Source of the DNA: Apodospora peruviana
Lineage: Eukaryota; Ascomycota; Sordariomycetes; Sordariales; Lasiosphaeriaceae
Length of the DNA: 64,000 bases
Assembly: GCA_033439685.1 (NCBI GenBank)
Contig: JAUEDM010000005.1
Span: 1,178,001 to 1,242,000, forward strand
Direction: 5' to 3'
In this document: piece by piece, positions 1 through 12,800 of the stretch
Position numbering within the stretch: position 1 is the stretch's first letter
How the letters are laid out: the number at the start of each line of letters is the position of its first letter
Position numbers and translations under genes: made by a program
The notes under the pieces: model-generated
What the model was told of the DNA's origin: nothing
The model's database searches: none
What the model saw: the letters and a program-made list of their open reading frames with translations, nothing else

Positions 1-238
1 GGCGCACGGCAAACACCGACGAGAAATATCGAAATCAGTGCGGTAGATAGGTAGATAGATTAGCAGGCAAAAGATAAACTGGACTTCCAGTTGAGTTTCA
101 TCGTACGATCTTTTTATGATTTCTTTCGCTTGTCACAGTCGCACTTGCTTCCGCAGATTTTCTAGACTTTCCTTCGGTTCCCGAGATCTCCAAATTCCCC
201 GAGCTTCCGGTGCTGACAGCCGGCGACGTCACTCCAAA

Positions 239-1464
239 ATGCCCCTCCACCATCTGATGATCGGGACTTGGACCCCTCCGGGAGCCATTTTCACCGTGCA
301 ATTTGACGACCAGAAGCTCACATTGGAGCTGGTCAAGAGAACTGAGATTCCCCATGACGAACCGATATCATGGATGGCCTTCGACGTATGTGAATTGACC
401 AATTGACCAATTGGCCGTCGTCCACTCACAATGGCTACAGCACGCCAAGAAGAACCTCTACGGCTCGGCCATGAAAAAATGGTCCAGCTTCGCCGTCAAG
501 AGCCCGACTGAAATTGTACATGAGGCCTCGCATCCCATGGGCGGTGACCGTAGGTCATGATCCATCTCGCCTGGAAATATCACGAGTACTTGGCTGACAA
601 TGGCAATGACCAGCCCTGGCAAACAGCGCCGAGACCAACACCCGTGCCATCTTCCTTCTCCCAGCCAAACAACCCCCCTACGCCGTATATGCCAACCCCT
701 TCTACAAGCATGCCGGCTACGGAAACGTCTTCTCAGTGTCCAGCACCGGCGCACTTGAGAAGAATATCCAGAACTACCCCTACCAGCCCAACACGGGCAT
801 CCATGGCATGGTCTTCGATCCGACCGAGAGATATCTCTACTCGGCAGACCTGACGGCCAACAAGCTCTGGGTACACCGCAAGTCCGACACAACAACCGGG
901 GAGGTTGAACTCGTCGGGAGTGTCGACGCGCCAGCGCCGGGCGACCACCCGCGCTGGGTCGCCATGCACCCCACAGGCAACTACTTGTACGCCCTGATGG
1001 AGGCAGGCAACCGCATCTGCGAGTACGTTATCGACCCGGCGACGCACATGCCCGTCTACACGCACCACAGCTACCCCCTGATCCCGCCGGGCATCCCAGA
1101 CCGCGACCCGTCGACCGGGAAAGGCCTCTACCGCGCCGACGTGTGTGCGCTCACCATGAGCGGCAAGTACCTATTCGCATCGTCGCGCGCCAACAAGTTC
1201 GAGCTGACGGGCTACGTGGCGGCCTTCCGGCTGCGCGAGTGCGGAAGCATCAAGAGGCAGCTGTGCTTGAACCCGACGCCGACGAGTGGAGGACATAGCA
1301 ATGCGGTTGCGCCGTGTGACTGGAGCGACGAGTGGCTCGCCATCACGGACGACCAGGAGGGCTGGGTGGAGATGTACAGATGGAAGGACGAGTTCCTCCA
1401 TCGCGTTGCGCGAGTGCGCATCCCAGAGCCTGGATTTGGTATGAACGCCATTTGGTATGACTAG
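239..1464 (+). CDS. 3-carboxy-cis,cis-muconate cyclase (lactonizing enzyme)
   Basis: This enzyme cyclises 3-carboxy-cis,cis-muconate to the muconolactone in the protocatechuate branch of the beta-ketoadipate pathway. Fungi use a seven-bladed propeller enzyme unrelated to the bacterial ones, and this protein follows the Neurospora enzyme nearly along its whole length (start MPLHHLMIGTWTPPGAIF, end IPEPGFGMNAIWYD). Introns are at 386-440 and 550-613. The second acceptor was chosen at 612-613 rather than 625-626 because only that gives an open frame and the family sequence HPMGGDPLANSAETNTR at the junction. The spliced length is 368 residues, close to the usual 365. It is cytosolic with no signal peptide. 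The neighbouring genes are not aromatic-catabolic, so no cluster is implied. Family assignment is very secure; the junction is inferred. Confidence 0.95.
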
Positions 1465-1930
1465 ATGATCTGTAGAAGAGTGGACTAAATCACAAATATG
1501 ATTTGATGTGAAACAGTACCATAAGTTCAAGAAAATACGCTTCAACTCACACCATTGATTGTTGTCTGGGGCTGGTGGTCTTTACGTATTTCGCACGCAG
1601 TTTGACATCACGGGCCATGAGAAAGAACTGCGAATTCCTGGGCAGCTTCACCCCTGTCAATCCAAGCTCCCAAGTTCTAGCCAATTATGTGATGCACGAG
1701 CCACAAACGCCCTATCACGTGACACGGCAACCTTGGGGAAGGGACAAGGGGAATTGTTCCAGCCAGTTCTTCGCGTCGTCGCGAAATGCGCTTGCCACTT
1801 TAGCCCCGGTGATCAACGTAAATCACTCCGACCACACCAGTGCCGTCGCAATTGGCAATTGGCGTAATAGTACAAGCAGACTGCATCTTCTCCCTAGCGC
1901 CCGCGTTCCTGTCTGTTCAATTTCGTCAAA
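1465..1930. other. Spacer between muconate cyclase and HP1
   Basis: Downstream sequence of the cyclase and promoter/leader of the HP1 gene. I see no coding potential or repeat; the short open frames here have no recognisable content. Confidence 0.5.
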
Positions 1931-3041
1931 ATGCCTCCAGGTGAGTACGAGAAGCAGCCGGCGCCAATGAAAATAAAATCCTCGGGTGGATCACACAAGA
2001 TCGACCGGCCAGCGGCTCCGCGATTCCTCGCGTCCGCGTCGCTTAAAATGGTCTCTTGCTCGAGGAGATTTTTTCTAATCGCAATGAGGTCTGGCGAGCT
2101 AAGATTTTTTTGGACCAGCTGTGAGCGACAAGAGCGACAGCGAAGGGGGGTCCGACGTCGAGCAGGATGCGCCTACCAAAGTGCCCGTCCGGGAAAAAAA
2201 GAAGCCCGTCGCCTACAAGGAAGAGATACCGGATGATGAAGACGAGGACGAGGAAGTTGAGGAAGGGGCCGAGGGCGACGGTGACGATGAGGAGCCTGAG
2301 GAGTAAGTGTTCTATTCTCTACAAATTTTAGCAATTCAAAAGGCGAGATTGGTGCTTCTAACGAACGCTTGCTCTTCTTCGCAGATATGTTGTCGAGAAG
2401 ATCTGCTCACATATGATTGGCGACGACGGCGAGCCGCTGTTCGAGGTCAAATGGGAAGGGTACGAGAAAAAGTCCGACAGGACCTGGGAACCGGAGGACA
2501 ATCTGAAGGAGAACGCGTCCGTCATCCTTACCGAGTATCTTGTGTCTATCGGCGGCCGCGACAAACTGTTTGAGGACAAGGCGAGCGCGCTCAAATCCAA
2601 AAAACGAGGCAGGCCATCACAAGGAGGGACACCGAACCCCAGCGGCGGAAAACGGTCGAGGAGAAACGGCGACCTCGGCGCGACCGACTCCGATACGCCC
2701 GTGACCGCGAAGAAGCTCGTGTGGAAGCCTCCTGCGGGGAGCTGGGAGGACCACATCGAGACCCTGGACGCCTGCGAGGACGAGGATACTCATAAGTTGA
2801 TGGTCTACCTTACCTGGAAGAATGGGCAGAAAACACAGCATGAGACGAGCGTTATCTACCAACGCTGTCCTCAGAAGGTTTGGTTTTGGCGTCTCTTCCT
2901 GTCTGGATTTCTCTTTGGACTCTTTTGTAACTAACTCGTGATATGATTTAGATGTTGCAATTTTACGAACGCCACGTGCGGATCGTCAAGCGAGATCCGG
3001 AAGGCGAATGGGTAGACAGCCCGGGCAAGACCGAGAAATAG
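1931..3041 (+). CDS. Heterochromatin protein 1 (chromo and chromoshadow domains)
   Basis: HP1 binds methylated H3K9 through its chromodomain and dimerises through its chromoshadow domain to build heterochromatin; in filamentous fungi it is also needed for DNA methylation or for silencing of secondary-metabolite genes. Four exons: 1931-1940, 2119-2302, 2385-2877, 2952-3041, giving 258 residues. The first coding exon has only ten bases and is followed by a 178-nt intron. Seen in order: a Lys/acidic-rich N terminus (acidic run at about 42-64), the chromodomain starting YVVEKI at 66 with cage aromatics Tyr66, Trp88 and Tyr91 and the WEPEDNL motif, a basic hinge with KSKKRGRP (AT-hook-like), and a chromoshadow domain over roughly the last 70 residues ending YERHVRIVKRDPEGEW. 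Length and architecture are normal for Neurospora HPO / Aspergillus HepA-type proteins. Confidence 0.95.
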
Positions 3042-4323
3042 ATCCTGGGCTGGTTGGTAGTGATGGGAGAGTTTTGCTCCAGGATGCGTCTACATACCCC
3101 ATGCGTTGCATTTGCTACCCTAGGCGTTTTGGACTACGCTGTCACGATCGGTTCGGGAGGCTAGGTTTTAGCTGGCTTTCAGTCGAATTGTCTGACCCAG
3201 TCTCACCTTTTTACGACGACGCTTTTGCGCGGCTGTGTGAAAGTTGGGTTTATTTTATTTGTGTTAATATGGGAATAGGATGATTAGCTCAGGTTGGTTA
3301 TAGCCAGGTGTTTTGATTATGTGTTTTTTAGTCCGAGCCGGTATTTGACAAATGCTTATTCTTTTTCTGAAAATGTTCAGTGCAATTGGTATTCAGTGAT
3401 GGATACCCCTAAGTTTGGTACAGCTCCAACGGTGAGCTACGAACGCAGCCCTGAAGCTTCAAGCTCCGGAAGCTGTGAAACCAACAGCACAGGTGCTAGC
3501 TTCAATGACCGACCTCTCACGCTGTCATTAAAAATGCCCTTGCAACCGTAATGAATTTTTCTACAGATGTTCAGTCAGTTTCTCTCTCGGATAATCTACA
3601 AAATTGCCCTCATTTTCATTATTAACATCACCTCGGAAAATCTGATGATATTTTGCTGCCCCTTTTTTTTCTTCCGAGGAGGGGTGGTTGGGCTGGATCA
3701 ACAGGGCGGATGTGGTCCGTGTGCACCTTGCAGGGGAACTGGTCCTGGTCGTGGACGGGACAGGCTGTCGGGTTGCCGCGACAGGGTCAGCTCCTTGTTT
3801 TGCGAAACTCCTGCCAACCACCACTGCAGCGCCAGCCTTCCGCTTTTATTGACTTTGCGCAATCAAGGTGGCGGGGCAACCCACCTATTTGATGGGAGAG
3901 GCTGCACCTTTTCTCCTTTTGCATGATGGCCTGATGAGTCTCTTTTACACACACAAACGTTCACACACATTCCATTTGACCATCGTCAATCTGAGTTTTT
4001 GATTGTCAAGTTTCAAAGCCAGACAGACGCAGCATTACAGTCGATACCCTTATCCTTATCACTTACTCCGTACATCGCGATTCGCAAACTGAAATAGCTT
4101 CACTTTTGGGCAGCAACCATCATACCAAGCCACGCCAACAACCACAAATCACACCAACGACATTACCATTTCGTCTTAACAGCAATCACAGTTCGTTCAT
4201 CCCAAGTTTAGTTTCGGTCTCAACTCTCCACGATCGCCAACAAGACCAGACGAGACAAACTGCCATCACATTGCCACTTTCATCCCACCAGCCACAGTCT
4301 GACTGAAAGTCGCAGTCGCCAAG
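3042..4323. other. HP1 3' region and long leader of the microprotein gene
   Basis: No coding region recognised. The segment from about 3950 to 4323 is rich in CA, CAA and TCA words and lacks ATG-initiated frames of note, which is typical of a transcribed 5' leader for the small gene beginning at 4324. An open frame at 4106-4306 starts with TTG, not ATG, and is not called. Confidence 0.4.
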
Positions 4324-4488
4324 ATGAAGCAAAACGACGTCATCGCCGTCATCATCATCATTCTCTTCATTGTGCTCGCCCTCATCGCGTTCGGCATTTA
4401 TCATCTTGTCAGCGTGGCGAGGAGGAACATGCACGGCACCGTCACGGGCTCGTCAGAGAGCACCTCGAGCGACGGCGGGCTGAACTGA
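4324..4488 (+). CDS. 54-residue single-pass membrane microprotein
   Basis: A short, intronless ATG frame of 54 codons preceded by a good initiation context (gccaagATGaag). The protein starts MKQNDVIAV and has one strongly hydrophobic helix of about 21 residues (roughly 6-28, rich in Ile, Leu, Val, Ala), then the positively charged VARRNMHG stop-transfer and a Ser/Thr/Gly tail of about 20 residues ending GGLN. The charge pattern suggests the C-terminal tail is cytosolic. No function is recognised. Reasons to believe it is real are the perfect membrane-anchor layout, wobble-position C/G preference, and position behind a leader-like stretch with no other coding gene for about 2 kb on either side. 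The alternative is a chance frame. Confidence 0.6.
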   Translation: MKQNDVIAVIIIILFIVLALIAFGIYHLVSVARRNMHGTVTGSSESTSSDGGLN

Positions 4489-6521
4489 TTGCCCTCCGAT
4501 GGTTACTTACTTATTCGCCGTTCTGCACACAGTTCTTCTGGTCAGAAGACGGCGTTTTGAGCTCCGACGAGTAGCTGATGCTGCTTCGTGGGGGGTGTCG
4601 TGACTTGAATGTCGCGCCGGCCTCTCTCTTTTGGGAAACTTGATCTGGAGCTTCATTGTTCCATGGTGTACAATCGTAGGCGCTGAAAGAATGCCGGACG
4701 GTTGGTCAACTCATGGAAACGAGTGACCGCTGGTCTGGTGTCTGTCACCACCACCACCATTGTACCATTGCCTACCTATTGGGCACCTTCCTCCCTGAGC
4801 TGTTTGCTCCCCTTTCGCCGACTATTATCGAAGGGAGCTAGCTATTCCATACTTGGAGGAGGGGGAGGCGTGTCTCCCCTAAGGGAAAAAATAGAGGAGG
4901 GAAGAATGATGACGACGACAACCACTCACCCACCATCATCACATCAGCCATTTCGACTCGAGCCCGATTTGTCTGTCTTTACGGGCAATCTGTGATATTC
5001 TTTTCCCTATATATACCCAGCGAACAAAGAACGACCGTCTCACTTTCTATTGTCTTTTTCTGTGTTATTTTTCTGTTTTTCTTTTCCTTTTTTTTCTCTT
5101 TTCCTTTTTTTTTCTTTTCTTTTTTTTTTTTTTTTTTTAGATATTATTCAACATTTTTGCATAAAGGATACATACATGATGACTGGCTTGGATGGGATAT
5201 TTCATTTCACAAGTCTTTCATCATAACTGGCTGGGCGTTTTAGGGGGTTTGTTTTATTTCGATGTTATTAGGAAGCGAAACAAGCAGCATCACAACGAGG
5301 TCATGGAAAAAGATGTATGAAGATGGATGGATTTGGATGATGCCTTGCGCGCACAGCGGAAGAAAATGTGGAATGGAGAAAAGGGGAGAGAGTGAAGGGA
5401 AATTATGAAGATGAAGGGATGGGATGATGGTAATCCGTACATAGTAGTGCTAACTGGGGTGAAATCTGATATACTGTTTTTTTTTCAGGTTGTATATGGT
5501 TAAGATATCTTAAATAGATAGAATCACGAAGCAACAGCTGAGGGAGATCTAGAGACTACTGCCCGGGGATGGGGTCTCTCGGGTAACGGAGAATACTAAT
5601 AATCTTTCTTCAGAACATTTACCTTCACTTTTCCTCATCATCGAGTACGTATTCCAACTTATTGGTGCTGTAAAAAGGGGGTTGTAAACAAGTTGATAAG
5701 AGAATGGTCAAGTTATGATATGCCTATGTTCAAATGATGACTTACCAGGCGTGTCGGTCTGGTATGTAAAAGGGGGTGTAAACAAACTCGCAGGGTGGCT
5801 AGACGGTTAAGGTAGGAGAACGCCAGAGGGGGTAGACTTCATGCACACATAACAGCCCCCCCACTCCAACATTTGCTACCCATTGTGGACTTACTTCACT
5901 TTCTTCAAATGGATATTATCCAAAATGTATTATCATACAAAACATGCACGTTCATACCTTTCACAAAAAAGATGAAATATACCTAATAAGCGTGCCGACC
6001 TTACCTATCCAATGCTCTCTACAGAAAAAATTCAAAGAGCCAACCAACCGCCTGCCCGCCCACCCATGATATAAACCCACCGCCGTCTCGAACTTCTTTG
6101 GAGTTGTCATCCAACTCCTAACTAACTAACCGGCTTTCATCTGGTATTCCTTTGCATGCGCATGGAGAACTACTCGACCAGCTCAACAATCCATGGTATT
6201 AAGATACTCAAATCAAAACAAGTAGTTTGCCTCCCAATAAAACGCCCTGTCATGACTGAAAAAAAAAAAAAAAAACTCCTTGACCCAAACGGAATTAACC
6301 CACGCTTTGGGCTGTGCCGTGTCTGCCTTTCTAATACCGCTAAATGCGCGCTGTGCTCGCTTCGCTCAACCGCACTTGGAAGACTCCCTGTTGTCACCCC
6401 GATTTAGGGACAACTTGAGCTTTGCGTTAATGTCATCCTACAAACCGTCCCGTCTCTTTCCGTCTCTGAGGGTTCGGACTTAATGCCACGTCGGATAATC
6501 ATTCACAACTACAGCTACCAC
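4489..6521. other. Two-kilobase gene-free spacer with a poly-T tract
   Basis: Lies between the microprotein gene and the 3' end of the minus-strand NMNAT gene. It contains a T-rich pyrimidine stretch at about 5055-5139 ending in an uninterrupted T run, and a short A run at about 6261-6275. The open frames present are low-complexity or unrecognisable. No tRNA or rRNA signature seen. Confidence 0.5.
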
Positions 6522-7627
6522 TTAGTTTTTGGTAGGCTGTGGGGTAGATGACGGGCCTGGCATCTTCTCCGCCCCGGGGCCGTTTGGTTTGCTGTTCGAC
6601 TGGTCCCTATTCGACTGGTCTTGCAATCCTTGAAAGAGTTGGTGCTCATCGATGTACTGCAAGTGTGTGAGTCAATGAGCTTCTAAAACTTTGGAAGAAT
6701 GCCAGACAAACCTCTACGACTGGATCCGGAATTAAATACCGGACACTGAGGTCCTTTTTCAAAAACAGGCGGACTTTGGTAGAGGAAATGTCATTTTGTA
6801 TGACTTGGCTGATGACCCAGATGTTGTTCTCGTACTGCCGGAGGGAGGCAATGGCTTCGTCGACATCGGTTCCGGACCGCTCGATTATAAAGGCGCCGTA
6901 AGAGCCCAGAATGACATCCAGATCCGCCGGGGACCAAAGCCCAGGTTCGCCTTAATCAGAGAGTCAGCTTGTGAGATCGGGTCGACAAAAACAGCAGACC
7001 ACGTACCCATGGACATGACCAGATCAGCGCCTGCGAGAAGTGCGATTCTAGCCTTCTTCATCTGCCCATCTGTCCCTTCAATTCCGCCAAGAACTGTGTT
7101 GATTTCATGGTCAAAGTGCCGAAGCACCTGCGCTGTCGGCACATACTCGGGCTCACCGTCCTTGTTGCAGTTGACCGTCTCAAATGGGTCGACCATCAGC
7201 CAAGGCGATTGTTCAACGGCCCTGGAGCACATGTTGACCCGGTGGTACCCCGCCGCAAGTCCGGCCTTCTTGTAGGCGTCGCTGACGGGTGATAAGTACC
7301 CAGCGCACACCTCGAAGTCTGTGTTGAAGCGGACAAAGTCGGATGCCATTTCGAACATGCGCAAGTGTAGGAACGTGATTGCTTTTTCGACACACAAGAG
7401 TCAGCCCATTAAGTTACTGCCTGAAAATCCCAAGAGGTTAACCCACGCGAAAATGACCCGCAAGCCACCAGTACCAGCGGAGTCTTTCCTGGTTGTGTTT
7501 GTCGTCGCTTTAGCTTGTCATGGGGGAAGCCATATGGCGCCAGCGTCAAAGTCTGGGTGGGAGAGGGTTCCTGTCCGGAACCATTGTTCAGTGCCATCGC
7601 ACTCCCATTGGGAGTCGGGGAGCTCAT
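6522..7627 (-). CDS. Nicotinamide/nicotinate mononucleotide adenylyltransferase (NMNAT)
   Basis: Joins NMN (or NaMN) and ATP to give NAD (or deamido-NAD), the last shared step of de novo and salvage NAD synthesis. Exons on the minus strand: 7627-7447, 7381-7007, 6950-6712, 6656-6522; 309 residues. Seen: the ATP-binding motif GSFSPIT spans the first splice junction, followed by FLHLRMFEMA; MVDPFE and LLAGADLV of the core; the second nucleotide motif ISSTKVRLFL; and the usual C-terminal helix after VRYLIPDPVVEYIDEH. The N-terminal 45 residues and the last 35 are Ser/Pro/Gln-rich and probably disordered. The start is the first ATG in frame (MSSPTPNG); an upstream in-frame TTG was not used. Introns are 65, 56 and 55 nt. 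Cytosolic or nuclear, as in yeast Nma1/Nma2. Confidence 0.93.
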
Positions 7628-9899
7628 CGCGGCTTCCGACGCTCGCAATCTAGGGCTATCGCCGGACGGAGAGTGATGCGGTGACGCACGCCTTTGCGGG
7701 AATCTCGCGGGTGGTCGAGATGGTGAAAGTCAACCGAGGTTGCGGGGCAATTGGTCGGTCGGGTTTGGAGAGCCGAGCAGCAGCTAGGAATGCTTCTCGG
7801 TTGGTGGTCGCGGGGGAGCTGCAGCCGGATCCGGCTTGTGGTATCTAGGTAAGGGTGCAGGATGATGCAATTGCGAAAGCTGCTGTCTATCAGCAAAAGG
7901 GTACAAGTATGGTATAAGACTCTTGTTGTGACATGGAAGGCAGGACTTGGGATATTTGGGCGAACCCCTCCTACCTTAATAATAATGATGATGCCAGAAA
8001 GATGGACAGAGTTTGGCCGGGCTAGAATGGAACGGCTAGATTCCTGGGGAGGTACGGGAGGCTGGCTAGTATTTCCGCTGTCGGGAGGCGAAAGAGGAGT
8101 CTCGATGAGGGTCTTTGCGAGAGGGTAAATCTTAAAAGACGCAAGGGCGCGGGAAACCCACTTCTCCCACTTGCGCAATGGTTCAATCGGGTGATAAGGT
8201 TCTGGTCCTTGATCTACGGATCCGCAAGCAGAACCTGGGCGATGAATGAAGTCTCGAGAAGCTGCCTAGTTACGCCCGTGTCCAGTACCGAATATGCAGT
8301 TTTGGTTTCCGAGAAGCGAGCAAATGGGAGTTCCGCGGGCGGTTGGAAAAGCGAAGGATGTGAGATGAATTCAAGTCATACAGGTAGGGCAATAGGCAAC
8401 CGCCGCATCCCGATTGCTTAGGTACTTACTAGTATAGAGCAGATATATGGTATATAGCGCAAAGATGGTGCAGGGTCGATGAAAGAGTTAATATGACGGA
8501 TTTGAGTCGAGTGAACGAAGTGGAAATCATTGGGGCTCTTCAGCTTTATTAGCAACAGCAGCAGCCGAGGATGGGATCTATGGATACGCGTGGAAGGACC
8601 AACCGAAGCAAGCAGCTTCAAACAATGATGAATGCGGCGTTTTCTCACTGATCTGATCGGATCCTTTGCTTGTTGTTATTTCGGCAGTTCCAGAACCCTG
8701 CGGCACACTGACGGGGATGAAGTTTGAACGCCACCATTCAGAGATGTCATTCAGCTTCAGCCTTTTAAACTTAAAGATCTATACTCGATCTACGTGCACT
8801 ATTCAATGAGCTAATACGGCTTTTACGGCGATGCATTGAACTATTTTAGCGGCGTGTCTTTTAGAGCTGCTCTGGTACTGCAATTAGTTGACCGTGAGCA
8901 GTGATGATGGGACGATCGGGAGAGATGGCGGTCGGAGAAACCCAACATGTGGTTTCTGCTCGCTTTTTCGATAAATTCATGCGACTGAACAGAAGCCTTC
9001 TCAGGGTCCGAATAGAGGCGCAGCAAGGCCTCGTCACCGGTATTGGCGAGCTTACGCTGATGCAGGGAATGGCGGGTGATTGTTCTTCAGGCTTCTGCAA
9101 CTGATGAAGAGGGGCTGGAGAGAAGGCGGGGCTTCCTGCATCTCGCCATCTGACGTCGTTTTCGGACGATGGCCAGGGTCCATCTCTATTATGTAAGCCA
9201 GTGATTCATGAAAATTTTGACAGATGAAGCTGGAAGTTGAACTTATTTTCAGCTTCATTCAAATTCACTGTTACGATGCACCCGTTTTCTGCTATCCCAA
9301 TTACGATGACAACTGTATAAAAGATTAAGTCCACAAACATGGAAGTGAAAGTCCAGGTACCTACGGAGTACATACCTGATGTAATAGGATTGATCGGTGT
9401 CAGTATCTAAGTTGTTAGTGCGCACAGAGGTGACCACAGCATAATGCCATACAAATCCCCTGTGGGCACTAACAGCCTTGACGCTGGCAGAGAAGACATC
9501 CCGTTAAATGCACTCTTCTATGATCATTCCCGACCATGACTCTCTAACAAGTTTTTTATATCAAAGACGTTTGCAAATATACAAACTTCGCAGGGAACTT
9601 GTTGCCGTCTGCGTCCATGGTTTACTTTTTCTGTTGAACCAATAATAGGTACGATGATCTATCTTAATGGATCACCTCAGATTGAGCTGCATGGCTGCTG
9701 CATCTTCCTCAGATTCACAAGACTTGCATCGAATGCCACCGGTATACGTTAGGTAGGTACCTAGGTACGTATAGTGGATCAGGGCCAGAAATGGTATCGT
9801 ATATCAGTCTCTGAGATGTTTCGCACCCCGTGCTAACTGCTCATAGTTCCACCGAAAGAACTCGCGCGTCGAGTCTGGTTCGCCTCCTGTGTCGGACAG
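7628..9899. other. Gene-free stretch upstream of NMNAT and of the NLR relic
   Basis: Contains the minus-strand promoter of NMNAT and then sequence of no recognisable coding content. A copy of the TAGGTACCTAGGTA palindrome lies at about 9750-9770 and a GGTACCTACGGAGTAC word at about 9356-9371. Frames at 8841-9100 (minus) are open but match no family I know. Confidence 0.45.
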
Positions 9900-12800
9900 C
9901 CGTACCTCATCTTTAAGTTGCACGATTCCCTTCTCCGTGAGGAAGAAAGGCCCTAAACCCACGTTTGTTGACGACGGGGGTTAGCGACGCGAAGGCCAAG
10001 GGACCGCTTGGTTTGACTCTCCTGTACTCACCATCAGGTCCACATGTCGACTTGATCTTTGTTCACGGTCTAGGCGGAGGCTCGAGAAAGACGTGGAGCA
10101 AAACGCCTCTGCTATCGCATTACTGGCCTCAAGAATGGCTGCCCAGGGGACCCGGCCTTCAAGAATGTGCGCATCTTCACGTATGGATACGCCTCGGATT
10201 ACCTTTCTGGGAAAGGAGACTTTCTGAACGTCCACCACATCGGCAAATCCTTTCTTGGGGATGTCAGCTCGTCTCCGTATCTCGCCCCGTCGCCGACAAG
10301 TATAATCTTTGTTGGGCATAGCATGGGCGGCCTTGTCATCAAGAAGGCAATGAACTTGCCAAAGCAGTCCTTGTATGGACAAGTTGCGCGGTTCGACCGA
10401 TGACGGTTAGCGAGCTCAGCGGTGCGCCAACTCTGGGCATTGAGGACACATTTCCGAGATCGGAATAGAGCATGTCCTCGCTGTGTGGGCAGCTGGTGGC
10501 CGTGGACAGGTATGGGAAGGTTCAAATGGTGCATGGCACCGCCCGAGAGTTCCTTCTCAGAGACAGTCTCGATCCCGAGTTCGCCGTAGAGAAGACCGTG
10601 GCCCACACGCGAATTGCGAAAGGATGCTTCAAATATCTGATCGGAGAGGAAATGAAACTTCCACGGACTAGCCGACGACGTACGGCGCCCATGAGCAAGG
10701 CAACCGATTTTGCTTTCTACGCATGCACTGCATTTTCATACCACCTCTCCAGGGCGGATCCGCGGACCAAAGAGCTGTTCGACCTCGTTGGTCAATTCTT
10801 GAACTCAAACATCCTCACTTGGATCGAATCCCTCGCCCACTCTGCGGGCGTTGGCCAGCTCATCAGTGCCTCGAGACATCTCGAGATTTACTACGCGGCC
10901 TGTTGCTTGGAAACATCGAAGCATCACCCGGTGCTGCTAGCACTTAAACATTGGACTGCGAATCTGACCCTTATTGCTGCCAAGTTTGGTAACGCGCTCA
11001 AGACATGCCCGTCTGCCATATTCCGCTGATACCACCGTTGTGTCCTGCTGAGTCCATGGTAAACAGAATCGGCAATCGACGCCGAACTTTGACTATCCTA
11101 GGAGCCAAAAGTGAGCAATGGGACGACAGGATATCTTATATCGATTTCCGTGAGAGCCGTCCAAGTGCCTTGTGCTACGGCGACAATTTCATGGCCGTCA
11201 GTTTCCCAACCGGCACCATTGTGGTGTACGATGCTACGTCATACCACGAGCATCGAGTTTTGGAGCACGGGGAATCTGTCAAGTTCATAAGATTTAAGTG
11301 TAAGACCGACATTGTTGTAACATGCGGTTTAAAGATGACGAAGGTGTGGAACACGAGTACTGGAGAAGTTATCCACAGCCTTTTAAGCCCGTCCGACCCG
11401 CTTGACATACAGTTCCACGACAACTTGCTTTTGGTGGCAGGCCAAGGGAATTATATAGCGGTTTGGGATCTGGAAGATGGCGCGCGGCCCCGACCGGATA
11501 GGGGGTGGACCGACTCCTCAGAGCTGGGGAGTTCCCCCATGCGACCATGTCCCTCAGCAGCCAGTATATGCTCTAGTCAAGGGATGGTCTCAGTTGTGTA
11601 CCCGGGACAACCCAGAATGTTTTGGGACCTCGTCGAGGACGCCTACTACGGAAGCTGCGGGAAGAAACAGCCTAACGGGGAAACCAGTTGTCATGTCGCC
11701 GTCGCGGCCCGCGCCTTCAACCCGGATCCAAACAGTGGTTTGATAGCTGTGGCTTACCAAGACGGTGATCTAGTCCCTTTGGACCCGTTCGCCGACACGC
11801 AGTCAGAATGCATCCGCGCAAACTGTCAGACTCTCGCAGCGAGCCCTGACGGCCGCTTCCTCGCTGCAGGTGGTGGAGGTGGGACGATCCATGTCTATGC
11901 ATTCGACACATTGTAGCTGCTCTACCAGGTTAAGTCCAGCAATTCGTACATCACACAGCTCAGCTTCGCCAAAGACAGCTTGCAAATTGCAGATATTTGC
12001 GGTACGCAGTGCAGCTGTTGGGAGCCGGCCGCTCTGCTGCGATATTCTTTGGACGACAACGACAGTAGCACTGGGCCTATTATGCCGGCGTCGATCGTCG
12101 ACACCGTCGTCCTGGAGCCCAGGGCCAGAATCACAGTGATGGCCGTCCACCCCACGGGCGAAGTTATCTTCTCCGGACGACACGACGGAGCAGTTTCAAT
12201 GCACTGCCGCAAGACCGCGGCGTGCTTGCGGACGCTGTACACCCACAAGACGTCCATCTGCATTTTGGTGTGGTGTCGGCTTCAAGAAGCCTTGCTGAGC
12301 GTCGACTACGCCAACCGGGTCTTTATGTATAAAGTGCAGACTCCACAGGAACCAAGCCAGGACTGGTCCAATGCCGCAGAGCCAGTCATGGCATTCCAAT
12401 CTGATCTCCAGTCAGATGACAACGCTATCGTTAGTGTCCTGGTCGGCGAAGAAGCGGGCAGGTTCATGGTGTCGACGCGCGAGTCGGCCCACCTGTTCAA
12501 TCTCGACGACGGTTCTCACGAAGCAGAACAGACTTGTGACGAGGGAAGCAATCGCATATGGTTCCCCCACCCGACGTCACCATTGCATCTACTCTACTTC
12601 ACCGGGCTGACGACAGTCCGTATATACCGCTGGACTGACTGGGCCGAGACTGGATGTCTTTTGCTGCCAGCGCCCGTTAACAACGCGACGACACCCTGGT
12701 GGCTCAAAAACTTGGCTACGTACTCGTGCGGTGGCCTGGAGTATAGAATTCTACTTGAGCTATCGGACGGCGAAGGGTCGAGCAAAACCAACCGTTTCAT

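Noticed and set aside
7624..8178. 184-codon minus-strand frame upstream of NMNAT
   Set aside because: No recognisable content; overlaps the NMNAT start and probable leader.
8841..9100. Minus-strand frames possibly from a gene remnant
   Set aside because: Open for less than 90 codons and no family match or splice context could be found.
11914..11916. RIP as the general cause of NLR decay
   Set aside because: Only one clear C-to-T stop in CpA context; most lesions are indels, and surrounding DNA keeps normal G/C wobble, so strong RIP is not supported.
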